Source: Pinus tabuliformis
Taxonomy: Eukaryota > Streptophyta > Pinopsida > Pinales > Pinaceae
Assembly (NCBI GenBank): GCA_031772625.1
Contig: CM062810.1
Span: 703,728,519 to 703,792,518 of the forward strand
Direction of reading: 5' to 3'
Length of the DNA: 64,000 bases
The notes below the pieces were generated by a model, which worked only from the letters and a program-made list of their open reading frames with translations, ran no database searches and was not told the origin of the DNA. The position numbers and the translations under genes were made by a program. This document shows positions 33,323 through 44,844 of this stretch, one piece after another (position 1 is the stretch's first letter; every line of letters starts with the position of its first letter).

Positions 33323-35399
33323 AATTAGGGAGGTATTCATATAAAATTACAAGGTGTTTGGCTACTATCAATCTCTGAAGAATTCACATAAGAGGGACCA
33401 TATTTGCAATCCATCTGTTATAACATCATATCAATCATCATTTTCATAGTGCAAAACCTTGACTAACAACCCCATCTCTTCATAAGATCATGAGCTACAA
33501 TGTTGGCAATACCAATGATTTATAGACACCTTGATCATTGTATCTCAAGGTACATAGTCACCCGGGTGTTCTCTAAGTATGACCTTCTAGGACTATTCTT
33601 ATCTTGGGTTCCCAACCCTCAAATAATATCAGTCCTCTTGCCTACTCTTGTCTTGGATTCCCTACACATCCTCAAAGAGTATCGAATGCCAGATGATTAC
33701 CTAATCCTCCCATTATTTCTTCCCGAGTGAAGACAAGAATTTTGTGTCTATCTTGTGGCTACATTTCCATTCATGGCCTTCATCTGGACTTATGGTTTCC
33801 AGTCCTGGTCTAGTGCATGACCCATGAAATGGGAAAAACACAAATGTCACTCCTTTGTAATTAGGGGTGATCCAAAACTCCCTCTTGATCAGGGACTTGT
33901 TAGAGCTCCCTCTTAGCTAGGGACTCTTTCATTCATCAATAACTTCTTCTTGATGGGTCCTTCAGCTGCTTGATCTCCTTCCTTTCTTTGATGTCATGAA
34001 GTTTTTATTCGAACTTCTTCTAGGTAGGGCACCATCCGTCGATCACTTTCCTTCATGTTTTTTCATGTCATTACTTCCTTCGTGGAAAGTGTCTTTCTTA
34101 CCGTACATCAGGTTTTCTTTTCATCTGGCTGCTCCTTTGTCATCTGTCCATGCTTCGAAATACTCTTCTCATAGATGCTTCATTGTATTTTCTTGTTTAC
34201 ATGCTTCAACCTTGTATCCCATCATGACTTCATCATGATATTGCTTCAACATTTTTTTTTCTTTTGTTGGATGGCTTCTTCATCGTAACATCTTTGTAGA
34301 GTAGAATCAGTTATCTATATATTTCATATCTCCAAGGTCTTCATAGGTTTCAAGGGTCCTTACTTCCTTTGTCAGAGTTGTCTTGCCTTATTTTAGGAGA
34401 TATCTTCAAAGTATCTTATCAGATAGTGATTCTTGGTGATCATGGTGTTCTTCACATGCTTGATCTCTTTCTTCATTTCCTTCTTCTTAGATAGATAGGT
34501 CAACCATCTTATGCTTCTTGTGAGAGCATTTCTTTATTGCTTTCTTCTTGGACTAGTCATCATTTCTTCTTTCTTTGTAGTCAACAATGTTATACTCCTT
34601 ATTTGAGCATATTCTTTCGTTGATCTTCATTGCATTGTAGTACATGCCTTCAAGCATGTCCTTGGTGAAAGAGATTCTTCCATACTTGATCATGTTATAG
34701 AACTATTCCCATGACTCAATAATACACAAAATATAACATGACTAAACTTTGATGCATACATACCTTAACTTGTTTCTCCTTTGACCATCTTAGCTTCATT
34801 TGGTTGTCCTTGGTGTGGCCCTTCTTGCTTCATCTTAGCTTGCCTACATATCATTCTTCTCTTGAATCCCATGAATGGGATTCCCGATGAGACATCTGCT
34901 TTGGTTCATGAACCTTATTTTGAAGATTCCATTATAGGATCTTAAAGACCCTTTCCTTGCAAACATTTATTTTCTTTTGATGATGGAGTTCTTCTAAGAT
35001 TCTTAATCATGGTCAATCTTCTTTTATCATGGATGAGGTCCTATACTAGGTATGCTCCTTCTATATGAATATCTTGAGCTATATCTACCATGCTCCTATA
35101 TTCTAGAAGATATTTCTACCCATGCATTTTAATTCTCATTATAAATGCTACATCTTCATGAGTATCTAGAACTCTATGTAATTCATGCTTCTAGATTCTA
35201 GAAGATGTTTCTAGTCATGAAATTTTATTTTATTCCTACATCCTCCTATCCTACTCAAAACCTTGAAACAAGACTTGAACTAAATAGTTTGTCTTAGTCA
35301 TAGTAGATATCCAATGGATCTTCCTTATTTTTCTTCTTTTATTCTTCTTTCACCTTTTGATTCATGTGAGTTTCTTCCCTCTTTATTTTGTTTTTGTTG
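33323..35399 (-). other. Internal region of the outer element without recognisable pol
   Basis: About 2.1 kb between the gag zinc knuckle and the 3' LTR. On the minus strand there are charged, Lys/Glu-rich fragments (for example near 33996-34238) full of stops, but no protease, integrase or RT motif. It may be a decayed non-pol ORF of a gag-only element or an unrelated filler. Confidence 0.5.
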
Positions 35400-35756
35400 T
35401 CCTTCTTAAGCATAGGACAATTCCTTTTGTAGTGTCCATATTATTGGCATCCAAAACATTGAATTTTGGACATGCCTTTGTTGTTTGTTCTTCGTGGAAC
35501 AAATTTGCCAAATTTTCCCTTTCTTTTGGTCATGGTAGCAAATTCTTTCTCCTTTGATCCCACATCTACCTTTGCTTTAAGTTTGGTTTCCTCTGTCATG
35601 CATAGAGACCACATGTCACTGAGTGTGGTTGCTTCCTTATTGGCATATATGCTTGATGTGAATTTTCCCCAATCCTCAAGTAGAGCATTGAGTACTATAG
35701 TTGTCATCTCTCTATCATACATCACTACCCAAACTCTTGAAGTTGATCTCTTATTT
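35400..35756 (-). pseudogene. Copia gag fragment with zinc knuckle
   Basis: Minus-strand frame with a UBN2-type gag region (REMTTIVLNALLEDWGKFTS, then TTLSDMWSLCMTEETKLKAK at 35441-35725) and a CCHC knuckle CFGCQ.YGHYKRNCPMLKK near 35405-35457, interrupted by a TAA within it. The upstream half of gag is missing because the frame meets an LTR fragment directly at 35757. Confidence 0.82.
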
Positions 35757-35934
35757 TAGATCCTTGATAATAAGATCCTCCAAGCACAAGTCAAGTCCTT
35801 TCAAGATTACTTCCTCTTGCAACACTTCGTCCTTATCTTTCCAATACTTTGTCTTCCTCCCTTCGGCACTTCTTCTGGCAACTGTAGAGACCTTAAATTG
35901 TATGCTCTAGGATGAACCTTGACCTTTTCTTTCT
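35757..35934 (-). repeat. Right LTR of the outer element, piece 1
   Basis: Aligns with about 32110-32292 of the left LTR. Its left edge is a deletion breakpoint against gag; its right edge is the insertion site of chromovirus derivative 2. Confidence 0.85.
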
Positions 35935-36267
35935 TGTTATGAAACCAGCTCACAGAAAGATAGAAAAGATAGATCAACACCTTAGAATTCAACCTCTTCG
36001 AGGGGTAAACCTCCTTTACATTACACAAATTAACAATTTTTGGATGATAAAAGTAACAAGACCTCCTTTTTATATATAGGAGTCTAAAGGGACATAATAT
36101 AATTAGAGCCAACCTAACAATAATAATGTAAGGGCACAATAATAACAATAGTGGGCTTCTATGAGGCACAATAATAACAATATGGGGACTAGATGGGCAC
36201 AACAATATAATAAGGGGGTTGTACTAATAACAATAAGGGGTTAAACTAGTAGTATAGGGACCTAACA
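35935..36267 (-). repeat. 3' LTR of chromovirus derivative 2
   Basis: TGTTATGAAACC to GGACCTAACA; a pyrimidine run TGCCCCTCTC follows at 36268, the complement of the polypurine tract. Confidence 0.9.
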
Positions 36268-36700
36268 TGCCCCTCTCTTTTAAAAAGTGTTGTCCTCAAC
36301 GCTTGAGTAGTTTTGGATTCTTCTGTATAAAATTCTCGTTCTCCCATGTGGAATCTTCAGTGGGTAAGTTCTTCCACTTGATGAGATACTCTGAAATTGA
36401 TGTATTTCATAGCTGTCATTTTCTCAATTCTGTGACTGCTTCAGATTCCAATATGATTTTTCTTTCCTTGTCAAGTTCTTGCAATATTGTTTGAACTGGG
36501 ATCTTCTGCAACTTTTGAATGAGTTCCCACTCCTTTGGGCATATGGATATCTGTAAGGCCTTATGTTTGGAGAAACACTCCCTGGAATCAAATGAATATC
36601 ATGATCATGATCACAAATAGGTGGTAGGCATTTGGGAGTCTCAAATATCTTGGAATGATTGTCCAAAATGTTTTGGAGATCTGGAGAAATAGATGATTTC
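36268..36700 (-). pseudogene. RT N-terminal scrap joined to chromodomain
   Basis: Read leftward, a plant gypsy RT entry motif (HDHDIHLIPGSVSPNIRPYR, 36540-36640) is followed almost at once by LIQKLQKIPVQT, then chromodomain sequence (EYLIKWKNLPTEDSTWE). The join deletes the RT core, RNase H and nearly all of integrase. The LIQKLQK-IPVQT connection is the same as in derivative 1. Confidence 0.75.
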
Positions 36701-36799
36701 GATGTGGGATCCTCTAGTGAAAATAAGTGTGCAATTACACCCCTTTGTTCTTTTTTAGAAGCTTTGTCATGCTATTAGAGTTGATTATATTTCCTGGTT

Positions 36800-37223
36800 T
36801 CCCTTCGATACCCCTTAATTCAACTTCCTTTCATTCCCAAAAAAATTTCAAGAAAAGTTCTTGAAAATTAAAAGCTATCGTACCCAAAGATTGTAGCCAT
36901 TAGACTCCTAGTAAAACATTAGCACCACCCATTGGAATGAAAAGCATTGGGCTATTCAATACATATTCTCTCATGGATAGCTTGATATTATGGCACTTTC
37001 TAGAGCAATTTATGGTTCCTCCACTTGCAACCATCACTTGACACTCTGATGCTGGATAAAGGAAGAAATTCAGTTCTTTGGCTATCTTACAATGAATGAA
37101 ATTATGGATATTGCCCGAAACAATCAACACTATTACCTTTTTATTCTTGATGTGTCTTTCTATCTTGATAGTTTGAGGAGTCGTAGTTTCTTCCAATGCA
37201 TTACAAGATATGGTCGGATTCAT
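36800..37223 (-). pseudogene. Retropepsin of chromovirus derivative 2
   Basis: The protease frame has VSGNIHNFI where the family has a D-S/T-G-type active site followed by THNFI, so the catalytic Asp is lost (Ser here). Downstream it keeps LSMREYVLNSPMLFIPMGG and VLLGVQWLQSLG. It would cleave the polyprotein if intact. The last mosaic repeat unit runs directly into it. Confidence 0.78.
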
Positions 37224-37480
37224 TTCTTAATGCTCGATGTGATCTTCCACTTCTTGAACATTTTTCTTGTTGATATGTCCTTCTACCTTGATAGTTTGAG
37301 GAGTGGTAATTCTGGCCAATGCATTAAAAGATACAGTCGGATTCATTTCCTCTTTCTCGATGTGATCTTTCACTTATTGAACCTTTTTCTTCTTGATATG
37401 TCCTTATATCTTGAGAGTTTGAGAAGTGGTAATTTTTGCCAATGCTTTAAAAGATATGGTCGGATTCATTTCTTCTTCAT
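37131..37480 (-). repeat. Mosaic coding repeats in chromovirus derivative 2
   Basis: The same 123-bp unit as at 28376-28750, with unit starts at 37233 and 37356 and a further unit on the left that continues into protease. Each unit again joins a protease leader (MNPTISCNAL) to a V.DHIE.. piece like the integrase helix. Confidence 0.8.
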
Positions 37481-38330
37481 TTGGGGTTGGTTCCTGGTGT
37501 ATATCCTCTTCTTTTGATGTTTCTTGATCATTTTCTTCCTCCTCTTCATAATCTATGTAAAATAATTTCTTCTCAGCACACTTATAACTTTTAATGTATT
37601 TTTTATCGCAATTGTAACAAATTCCTTTTACTCTTTTTTCTTCCAACTGTTGTGGTGTCAACCTTGTAGGTTGTGGAAGGCTAGGAGAAACAACACTTCC
37701 ATCTTTATAGTTTTTAGGGGTAGACTTCCTTGTAGCCATAATTTTTCTTTCCACTTTTCTTGCCAGCCTGAATTCCTTCTCCAATGAATTAGGTTCCCAA
37801 AGACGAACCTCATGTTGAATGTTATCCTTTAAACTCCCTATGGAGACATTAATCCTCTGCTTCTCTCGAATATCATTTTCCCTTATATTCAATATTTGAA
37901 AGTCCTCAATGTTCTCTACCATTGAGAACTTTTGTTTGAGATTTATCAATGGGCTAAAGTAGGTGTTTCTCTTTGTATCCTCAGAATGAGTTATCATTTC
38001 CTACGTGAAAATTGACCACGTAACAAGTGGTTTACGATAACAAAGCCTTTTATACCATAAAATTGATTCGTTTCTAAATAATTAGATGCAATACGTACCT
38101 TTTGTAATAGTGATACACCATGTAGATCAAAATATTTCTCCATCTGTAGTACCCAATTTACCAGATCCTTGCCATCAAACTTCCTCATCTTGCTTTTTCT
38201 TGATTTTAGGAGCTCGATCTTGAAACAACTGTAACTCTGTAATTTCATATCTCTAAGTTCTGAAATTTCAGCCTGTAATAGCCCTCTAAGTTCTCTTTCT
38301 AACTCCACGAGTCTAATTGCAATTGGATTC
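37481..38330 (-). pseudogene. gag of chromovirus derivative 2
   Basis: The better preserved copy of this gag. 37994-38308 holds SRKSKMRKFDGKDLVNWVLQ and MEKYFDLHGVSLLQKVRIAS; 37404-37997 holds the middle and a zinc knuckle CYNCDKKYIKSYKC in which the usual His is Tyr. An acidic stretch DYEEEEENDQET follows. At least one frameshift separates the two parts near 37995. Confidence 0.82.
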
Positions 38331-38948
38331 CCAAAGAAATATTTATTCCCAATCTCCTGCGATGACCTAATTATAGACTAGTTCAGTAGAGTTAACTTGT
38401 ACGACATGCCATGTGTCACTGTTTCAACCTTAGGTTATAAAAATCATAGCCAAACAAAACACAGTCCATCCTCTTTCTGCAACTTCTTACGAATTTTCAA
38501 TCAGATGCTCAAAGAGAAAGTTATGACCATTTTCCTAAGGTCGCATGTTTAGGATGTAATTTGGAAGTATGCAAAAACCCTAACTTCCTCAGATCATATA
38601 TCTGAAACTATAGCGAGACAAGATCTAAAATTCGGACCCAAGGTTCAGACCAATGTCTTCTCAAATGGGTTTTTTTTTAGCTTCTAAAACCTCGTAGCAA
38701 AAACATTATAGCGAACATTCTATGATGACCCATTTTAGATGAAATTCTGGAGCTTGCAAAGACTCTATCTTTCTCGGATCATATCTCTGGATATATAGTG
38801 AGACAAGATTTGAAATTCGAACTTGAGGTTTAGCAAGATTTCATCCCAAATGGGTTTTTCTTTTATCTTCTGAAACATCACAGAAAAAAAGTGATAGTGA
38901 AAATTCCACGATGACCTGTTTGGAGCAGCGAAACCCTAGAATCCAAAG
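38331..38948 (-). other. Leader of chromovirus derivative 2
   Basis: About 600 noncoding bases. It contains two diverged copies of a block built on CAGATCATAT.TCTG.A.ATA and GACAAGAT.T.AAATTCG (about 38590-38650 and 38775-38835). Confidence 0.6.
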
Positions 38949-38961
38949 CTCTGATACCAAA
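38949..38961 (-). promoter_or_regulatory. Primer binding site, initiator tRNA-Met
   Basis: On the minus strand it reads TTTGGTATCAGAGC, where TGGTATCAGAGC is the standard initiator tRNA-Met primer site. It abuts the 5' LTR starting at 38962. Confidence 0.9.
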
Positions 38962-39294
38962 TGTTATGAAACCGGCTCACAAAAAGATAGAAAAAATAGA
39001 TCAACACCTTAGAATTCAGTCTCTTTGAGGGGGAAACCTCCTTTACATTACACAAATGAACAATTCTTGGATGATACAAATGACAAGACCTCCTTTCTGT
39101 ATATAGGAGTCTAAAGGGACATAATATAATCAGAGCTGACCTAACAATAATAATGTAAGGGCACAATAATAACAATAGTGGGCTTTTATGGGGCACAATA
39201 ATAACAATATGGGGACTATATGGGCACAACAATATAATAAGGGGGTTGTACTAATAACAATAAGGAGTTAAACTAGTAGTATAGGGACCTAACA
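38962..39294 (-). repeat. 5' LTR of chromovirus derivative 2
   Basis: Same ends and length as 35935-36267. GGGCACAAtAATAACAATA units recur at about 39158-39230. Confidence 0.9.
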
Positions 39295-39686
39295 TTCCTT
39301 CACTTGAGATGGAGCCTTCCTAACTTGAGAACATGACCTTGTTTCCTCCCAACCAAGCCTTCTTCTCTTTCACAAAGATTACAGGCTTATAGCAACAATG
39401 ATGCAGCCCGAGTTCTTTGCATGTGTGAGGGAATGCCCTCACAAGAACTTTGTTAGACTTTCCTTCTTCCTTCACTTGTATAGCCTTTTTCCTTTATTGA
39501 GTGGGTGACCTTATATGTGCTCTTTTCTAGCCCAAACACTTCTCCTTTATCACTGCAATAGGAGAGTTTGATATGACAGTAGAATAGCCTTCTTTGCCTT
39601 CGCGTGTGTGACTGTAGTATGCTTCATATCAGCCATATTAACTTCGTTATTCTTCCTTTCTACTTCGCTTGAGTGGGATTCACTTT
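39295..39686 (-). repeat. Right LTR of the outer element, piece 2
   Basis: Aligns with about 32288-32676 of the left LTR, between the chromovirus and copia insertions. Confidence 0.87.
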
Positions 39687-39854
39687 TGTTGACACCTAAT
39701 CCTTTGCGATTGGGTGAATTTGGAATGTGAACAGTCATCAAGAAGATGAACTGATCAGTCACATTCATGTATATAACAATAGCTACCTAATGAAATAAAT
39801 GAATCAGTTTTTCTGAGTTTTTCTGCCAAGTCGGGAGTTACTCCTGACCTGAAA
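39687..39854 (+). repeat. 5' LTR of the young copia element (168 bp)
   Basis: TGTTGACACC at the start; ends CTGAAA where the 3' LTR has CTGACA. It contains ATGTATATAACAA, a possible TATA region, and AATAAATGAATC, a possible poly(A) signal. Confidence 0.93.
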
Positions 39855-39867
39855 TGGTATCAGAGCC
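39855..39867 (+). promoter_or_regulatory. Primer binding site, initiator tRNA-Met
   Basis: TGGTATCAGAGCC immediately after the LTR, the standard initiator tRNA-Met site of plant copia elements. Confidence 0.93.
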
Positions 39868-41293
39868 AGGTTCTTAAAATAGTCGTAACTCCCTTCATTT
39901 CTGCTGTTGTCCTCTGTCGTTCTGCCACTGCCTCTATCCTGAAATGCTCTGCCTCCATTGCATTGCATTCTCCTGAGCGCTGCTCTGCCTCTAGCCATCA
40001 ATTGAGAGCTACGTGTTGCAATGTACGTGAACGGAGTTTTGGAATTGAGTATCCATTGAAATCATTTCTACAACATAAGGCCGCATCTCATTCTCAAGTG
40101 GTTCGACGGTTTGTGTTCCACGAGATCTCTACAGTTCAAGCCATTTGCTATGCCCTAGATCCGAGCTTGTAGCAGCCAAGGTCGAGTTCACCCTCCTGTG
40201 GGACGAGTCTCATATTGGCCAGAGTCATTACCACTGTTGTATGTGGACTCTATTTCTACATATTCTGGACACAAGGAGAGAGGTCGCAGAGTTTTAAAGT
40301 TCGTTGAGTATGCGAGAACCCGTGCAGAGTATCTTTGCTATGGAGGAGCGGCCGTGCGTATCAACACAGGAGATGTAGCCAATTCTGTCACCATTTCTGT
40401 CGAAGTCCGCACGGAGGGATTATCTCGAGCCACCCTTTGCAGAAGTCTGTGCAGAGGAGTTGTTTGCAGAGCGTTCGAAGTTTGTGTGAGTTAAGATACC
40501 TGTTCGGGCGCCTCGAAGTCCTAGTTCGTGGAGTAGTATTTAAGTTTTTGCCGCAGTCAGAGTGTGGATTTTTGGAGTAGTCAGTGTGAATTTTTTGGAA
40601 ATTTCTTCAAGTTCTTTTTTGAAATTAATATAGAAATGTATTTTTAGAGAAGAATAAAAGTAATTACGCATTTCTATGGCGTTAGAATGTCTTTTACCGT
40701 CAGTATGAACGCGCTCAAAGGAAAAGAAATTCAGTCCTCAGAAGCGTCCTTTACTTAATCCAAACATAAAAGAATATGGTTCCCTTTACCACTAGTGAAA
40801 ACCGATGCATAACAAGTTGTTTGCCATGATAATCAGGTTGTTGGTCCCGCAAATTTGGTTGTGTTCCCTAAGGGAATGAAATGCACTTGGGAGATGTCTA
40901 AAGCAGTTGATAAGCATTACAATTTGACTAGCTGCGTATTGTATTAGTTATTGTATAATGTTCCTGCGTATTGTGTTGGTTATTATATATCTACCTGCAT
41001 TTCACATTAAAGCCATGGAACTACTGCTGCTATACTCTTAGAAGAAAAACCAGCAAGTTGATTTCTTCATATGTTTTTTATAATGGCTAGTTTTATTTAA
41101 AGACATAGATCAACCTCTGCATCCCAGCTCTTTGGTTCTAGTTGGAAACATCTGGTTGTTTATATGAGGATCCTTGAAGGGATTTGAAGAAATAGTACAT
41201 AAAAGTATTTGAAATTTTTTGCCCTTTTGAGTACAATTTCACTGTATATCAGCAGAAGTATTTTTTCTATCAGCAGAATTTTTTTGTTACAGT
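39868..41293 (+). other. Long leader of the young copia element without a clear gag
   Basis: About 1.4 kb where gag should start. The first 700 bases are richer in GC than the surroundings and have a 98-codon frame (40198-40494) that I do not recognise. The rest (40600-41290) is AT-rich with stops in all frames. Only the gag C-terminus is visible, fused to pol from 41294. The main gag has therefore been lost, replaced or decayed. Confidence 0.6.
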
Positions 41294-43389
41294 ATGCCTT
41301 TAAGAGAAAGAGGAAGATATTTCAGAGGCAGGGGGGGTGGACATTCTCAAGAAGAAAAGGTAGACTTACATTGCATTCGCTACAAACGAAATGGATCACA
41401 TGATGCTTCTACATGCAAGCTACCATGGGACAAAATTGAGCAGAAAAGAAACCAGCAGAAAGGTAAAACTAATGATATAGACAAAGGTAAAGCACCTGAA
41501 TCCGCTCACTATATTGAGGCACAATGTAACATTGGAGTAAATGAAGATTTGTTTAATGCTTCACTTGCTTCTTCGAAAAATGATTGGTTGCTTGATTCAG
41601 GAGCAACCTGTCATATGACTCATAGGAAAGATTTTTTTGAAGATTTCACTGACAATGTTGATGGAGCAGTATACTTTGCAGATCAGTCAAAAATCAAGCC
41701 ATCAGGGCTTTGCACAATCAGGCTTAAATTGCCTGGTCTTCCAGACTTTCTTCTGGATCATGTTCTATATCTCCCACAGCTCAAGAGAAACTTGTTGTCC
41801 TTGGTCCACATCCGCCAGCAAGGTCACTCCATTCATATGTTTGATGGCAAGCTTGAGGTAAGAAAAGCATCTGACCACTCACTTGTCATGAGGGGAATAG
41901 AAGAAGAAAAGCTTCTCAAACTGCAAGGAACCTCTACTCATGCAAAAAATTTCTCATATATTTCTCATCATGAAGAAGGTACACTTCCATCAAGTTTATT
42001 ATGGCATGCTAGATTTGGACATTTAAACTATGATAGTCTCCGCTTATTGAATAAAATGGTGTTGTTGGTTTGCCTACAATTCCTAGAAAACTTAAGCAAT
42101 GTGATGCTTGCATTCTAGGAAAGCATAGCAAACAGTCTTTTCATGATTCACATTCAAGAGCACATAGGAAACTTGAACTCATTCATTCAGATTTATGTGG
42201 TCCAATGCCTGTTTCTTCTGCAAATGGAAATAAGTATATCATGACGTTTATTGATGACTACACCAGAATGTGCTGGGTTTATTTATTAAAGAACAAATCT
42301 GAGGCTTTTCAAACATTCAAGAATTTTCATAAATGGATTGAAAATGATGCACAATCTCATATTGGGTCTATTCGCACTAATAATGGAAAAGAATATACAT
42401 CAAATGAATTTGAAAACTATCTTCGCCAACATGGGATTAAACATCAAACAACTGTGCCTTATAATCCCCAACAGAATGGTGTAGCTGAAAGAATGAATAG
42501 AACAATCTTGAATATGGTACGATCCATGCTCTTTTTCAAAAATGTAAAGACAATGTTTTGGGTTGATGCTGTTCTATGTGCTGCATATATAAAGAATAGA
42601 TGTCCATCTAGTGCTATAAGAAACAAGACTCCTTATGAATTGTGGTATGGACATGTTCCTTCGGTAAAACATCTCAGGATTTTTGGTTCCACCTGTTATG
42701 CTTTGATACCAAAGGTACATAGAAAGAAACTTGGTGCTAGAAGTCGTAAATGTATCTTCCTGGGGTATTCAAACACCAAATCATACCGCCTCTATGATGA
42801 AGAAAATAAAAAGTTTGTTATATCTAGAGATGTAATTTTTCTTGAATCATCCAAATCTGACAATGTTGTTGAGCGGCAACTTGATCGCTTGGATAGATTC
42901 AAAAAAATGAAATCATTTCAAGAGTTTGATAATCAGATTCCACATCTTGAAGGGGGGATTCCTATACTAGAACAACATGTGGAATCTTCTTCTGAAGAAC
43001 AATCTCCCCTGCATGAAACTCCAACAACGAATGATGCTTTAAGTGATGTAATTGATAGAATTGGGAGACTCAATATTGATTCAGTCCCAACTCAATCAAC
43101 AAATCAGCCTGGACCATCTCAGAAAGGTCCCCCAAAGTGGCTGACAAAGACACTTGAAAGTGTTCATCCTGATGAAATTGGAAAAACAGGAACCAGAAAT
43201 TCAAACCGACAAAATGGAGGTGATGTAGACGACTCTAATTCACCTGTTGATATGGAAGTTACTTATGATTTTGAATTGAACTTGTCTACAGATTTTGAAC
43301 CAACTTCCTTCAAAGAAGCTGCTTCTCATGATGAATGGAAAGAAGCGATGCAAAAGGAGTATGATGCTCTCATAAAGATTGGCACTTAG
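41294..43389 (+). pseudogene. gag end, protease and integrase of the young copia element
   Basis: 41294-42118 begins with an Arg/Gly stretch and a knuckle-like CIRYKRNGSHDASTC, then the protease active site WLLDSGATCHMT (about 41585-41620), then the HARFGHLNY part of the integrase zinc finger. A one-base frame change near 42060 moves the reading to 42070-43389, with CDACILGKHSKQSF, the catalytic core (HSDLCGPM, FIDDYTRMCWVYLLKNK, TVPYNPQQNGVAERMNR) and the copia signature ARSRKCIFLGYS. The frame ends at TAG 43387, in place of the expected Trp codon at the RT entry. Confidence 0.93.
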
Positions 43390-44835
43390 AAGCTGGTTGA
43401 TCCTCCATTTGGAACCAAACCAATTGGCTACAAGTGGGTCTACAAGAACAAATACAAAGCTGATGGCTCACTTGACAAGCACAAAGATAGGCTTGTGGCA
43501 AAAGGCTTTGCACAGAAGGAAGGGGTCGATTATGAGGAAAATTTTGCCCCCACAGAAAAATGGGCCACCATCCAGACACTCTTTGCACTAGCTACTCAAA
43601 ACGGTTGGAAAGTCCATCAAATGGATGTAAAAACTGCCTTCTTGAATGGAGATCTAAAAGAAAATGTTTTTATGTCCCAGCCTGAAGGATTTGTTGTGAA
43701 AGGACATGAACATAAAGTATGCAAACCTGTGAAGTCCTTGTATGGCCTCAAACAAGCACCACGAGCCTGGTATGAAAAACTAACTGAGCATCTTCTGAAA
43801 CTCAACTTCAATCATTTTGATCTTGATGATGCAACTTTATTTGTCAAGAAAGTTGGCAAAACAGTTGTATATCTTGTGGTATATGTAGATTATCTTTTAA
43901 TGACAGGGAACAATGAAAGCTATATTGCATCCATAAAGAAAGAATTAGGAAAAAGTTTTGAAATGACTGATTTGGGCTATGTTCATTACTATCTTGGCAT
44001 TGAAGTAACCCAACATCCAAAATCCATATTTCTTTCTCAAAAGAAATACATTGGAGATTTGTTAAACAGATTTGGCATGATAGACTGCAATCCTCTTTCT
44101 ACTCCAATGGAGCAAAACTTAAAGCTCACATCTATTGAAGGAAAGGAATTTGAGGATGCAACAAAGTATAGACAGCTTGTAGGAAGTCTCATCTACCTCA
44201 CTACTACCAGACCAGACATTTCATTTGCTGTTGGAATCCTCTCCAGGTTTATGAAAAAGCCTTGTGAGGGACATTGGTCTGGTGCAAAAAGAGTTCTAAG
44301 GTACTTGAAGGGAACTCAAGACCTTGGAATCAAGTATACACAGGTGGACGACTTTATCTTGATTGGATACTCTGATTCAGACTTCAATGGAGACAAAGAA
44401 ACTGGAGTATCTACTTCAGGATATGCTATGAGTCTTGGATCAGGAGCTGTCTCTTGGAGATCACGCAAACAATCAGTTCCAGCAGATTCCACAACAGAAG
44501 CAGAATACGTGGCAGCAGCTGAAGCAACGAAAGAAATTGTGTGGCTCAGGAAAATTCTTGAAGATTTGCAGGTAAAACAAGTACAATCAACTCCACTCAT
44601 GATTGACAACACCTCTGTAATAAAGTTGGCCAAGAACCCAAAGTTCCATGATCGTACAAAGCACATCAATACTAAATATCATCTGATCCGACATCATGTT
44701 GAGGCCAAAACAATCCATCTCCGTCATTGTTCCACAAATGAGCAAATTGCAGACATCTTCACCAAAGTGCTTGGAAGAGAAAAGCTTGAAAAATTCAGAA
44801 CGATGCTTGGACTCACCAACATCCCTTCAGATTAA
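43390..44835 (+). pseudogene. Reverse transcriptase and RNase H of the young copia element
   Basis: Continues the same frame after the TAG: WVYKNKYKADGSLDKHKDRL, then QMDVKTAFLNGDL and SLYGLKQAPRAWYEKL. The catalytic box reads YVDYLLMTG (near 43885) where copia elements have Y-V-D-D, so one catalytic Asp is Tyr. RNase H follows with GYSDSDFNGD, KQSVPADSTTEAEYVAA and the C-terminal HINTKYHLIRH, ADIFTK motifs. The stop is TAA at 44833, overlapping the start of the polypurine tract. It would copy the element RNA; with the Asp changed it should not. Confidence 0.94.
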
Positions 44836-44844
44836 GGGGGGGAA

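Larger units (their letters stand above)
35935..39294 (-). mobile_element. Chromovirus derivative 2, nested in the outer element's LTR
   Basis: Two 333-bp LTRs (35935-36267 and 38962-39294) differ at about 21 positions by eye. Flanks TTTCT (35930-35934) and TTCCT (39295-39299) are a target duplication with one change; the uninterrupted sequence TTTTCTTCCTTCACTTG survives in the other LTR at about 32280. Minus-strand content: PBS, gag, mosaic repeats, protease, an RT N-terminal scrap and a chromodomain. RT core, RNase H and integrase core are gone. It is a relative of derivative 1 with the same LTRs. Confidence 0.88.

Noticed and set aside
40198-40494. 98-codon frame in the copia leader as a captured gene
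   Set aside because: No similarity that I can recognise; kept only as an observation about the unusual leader.
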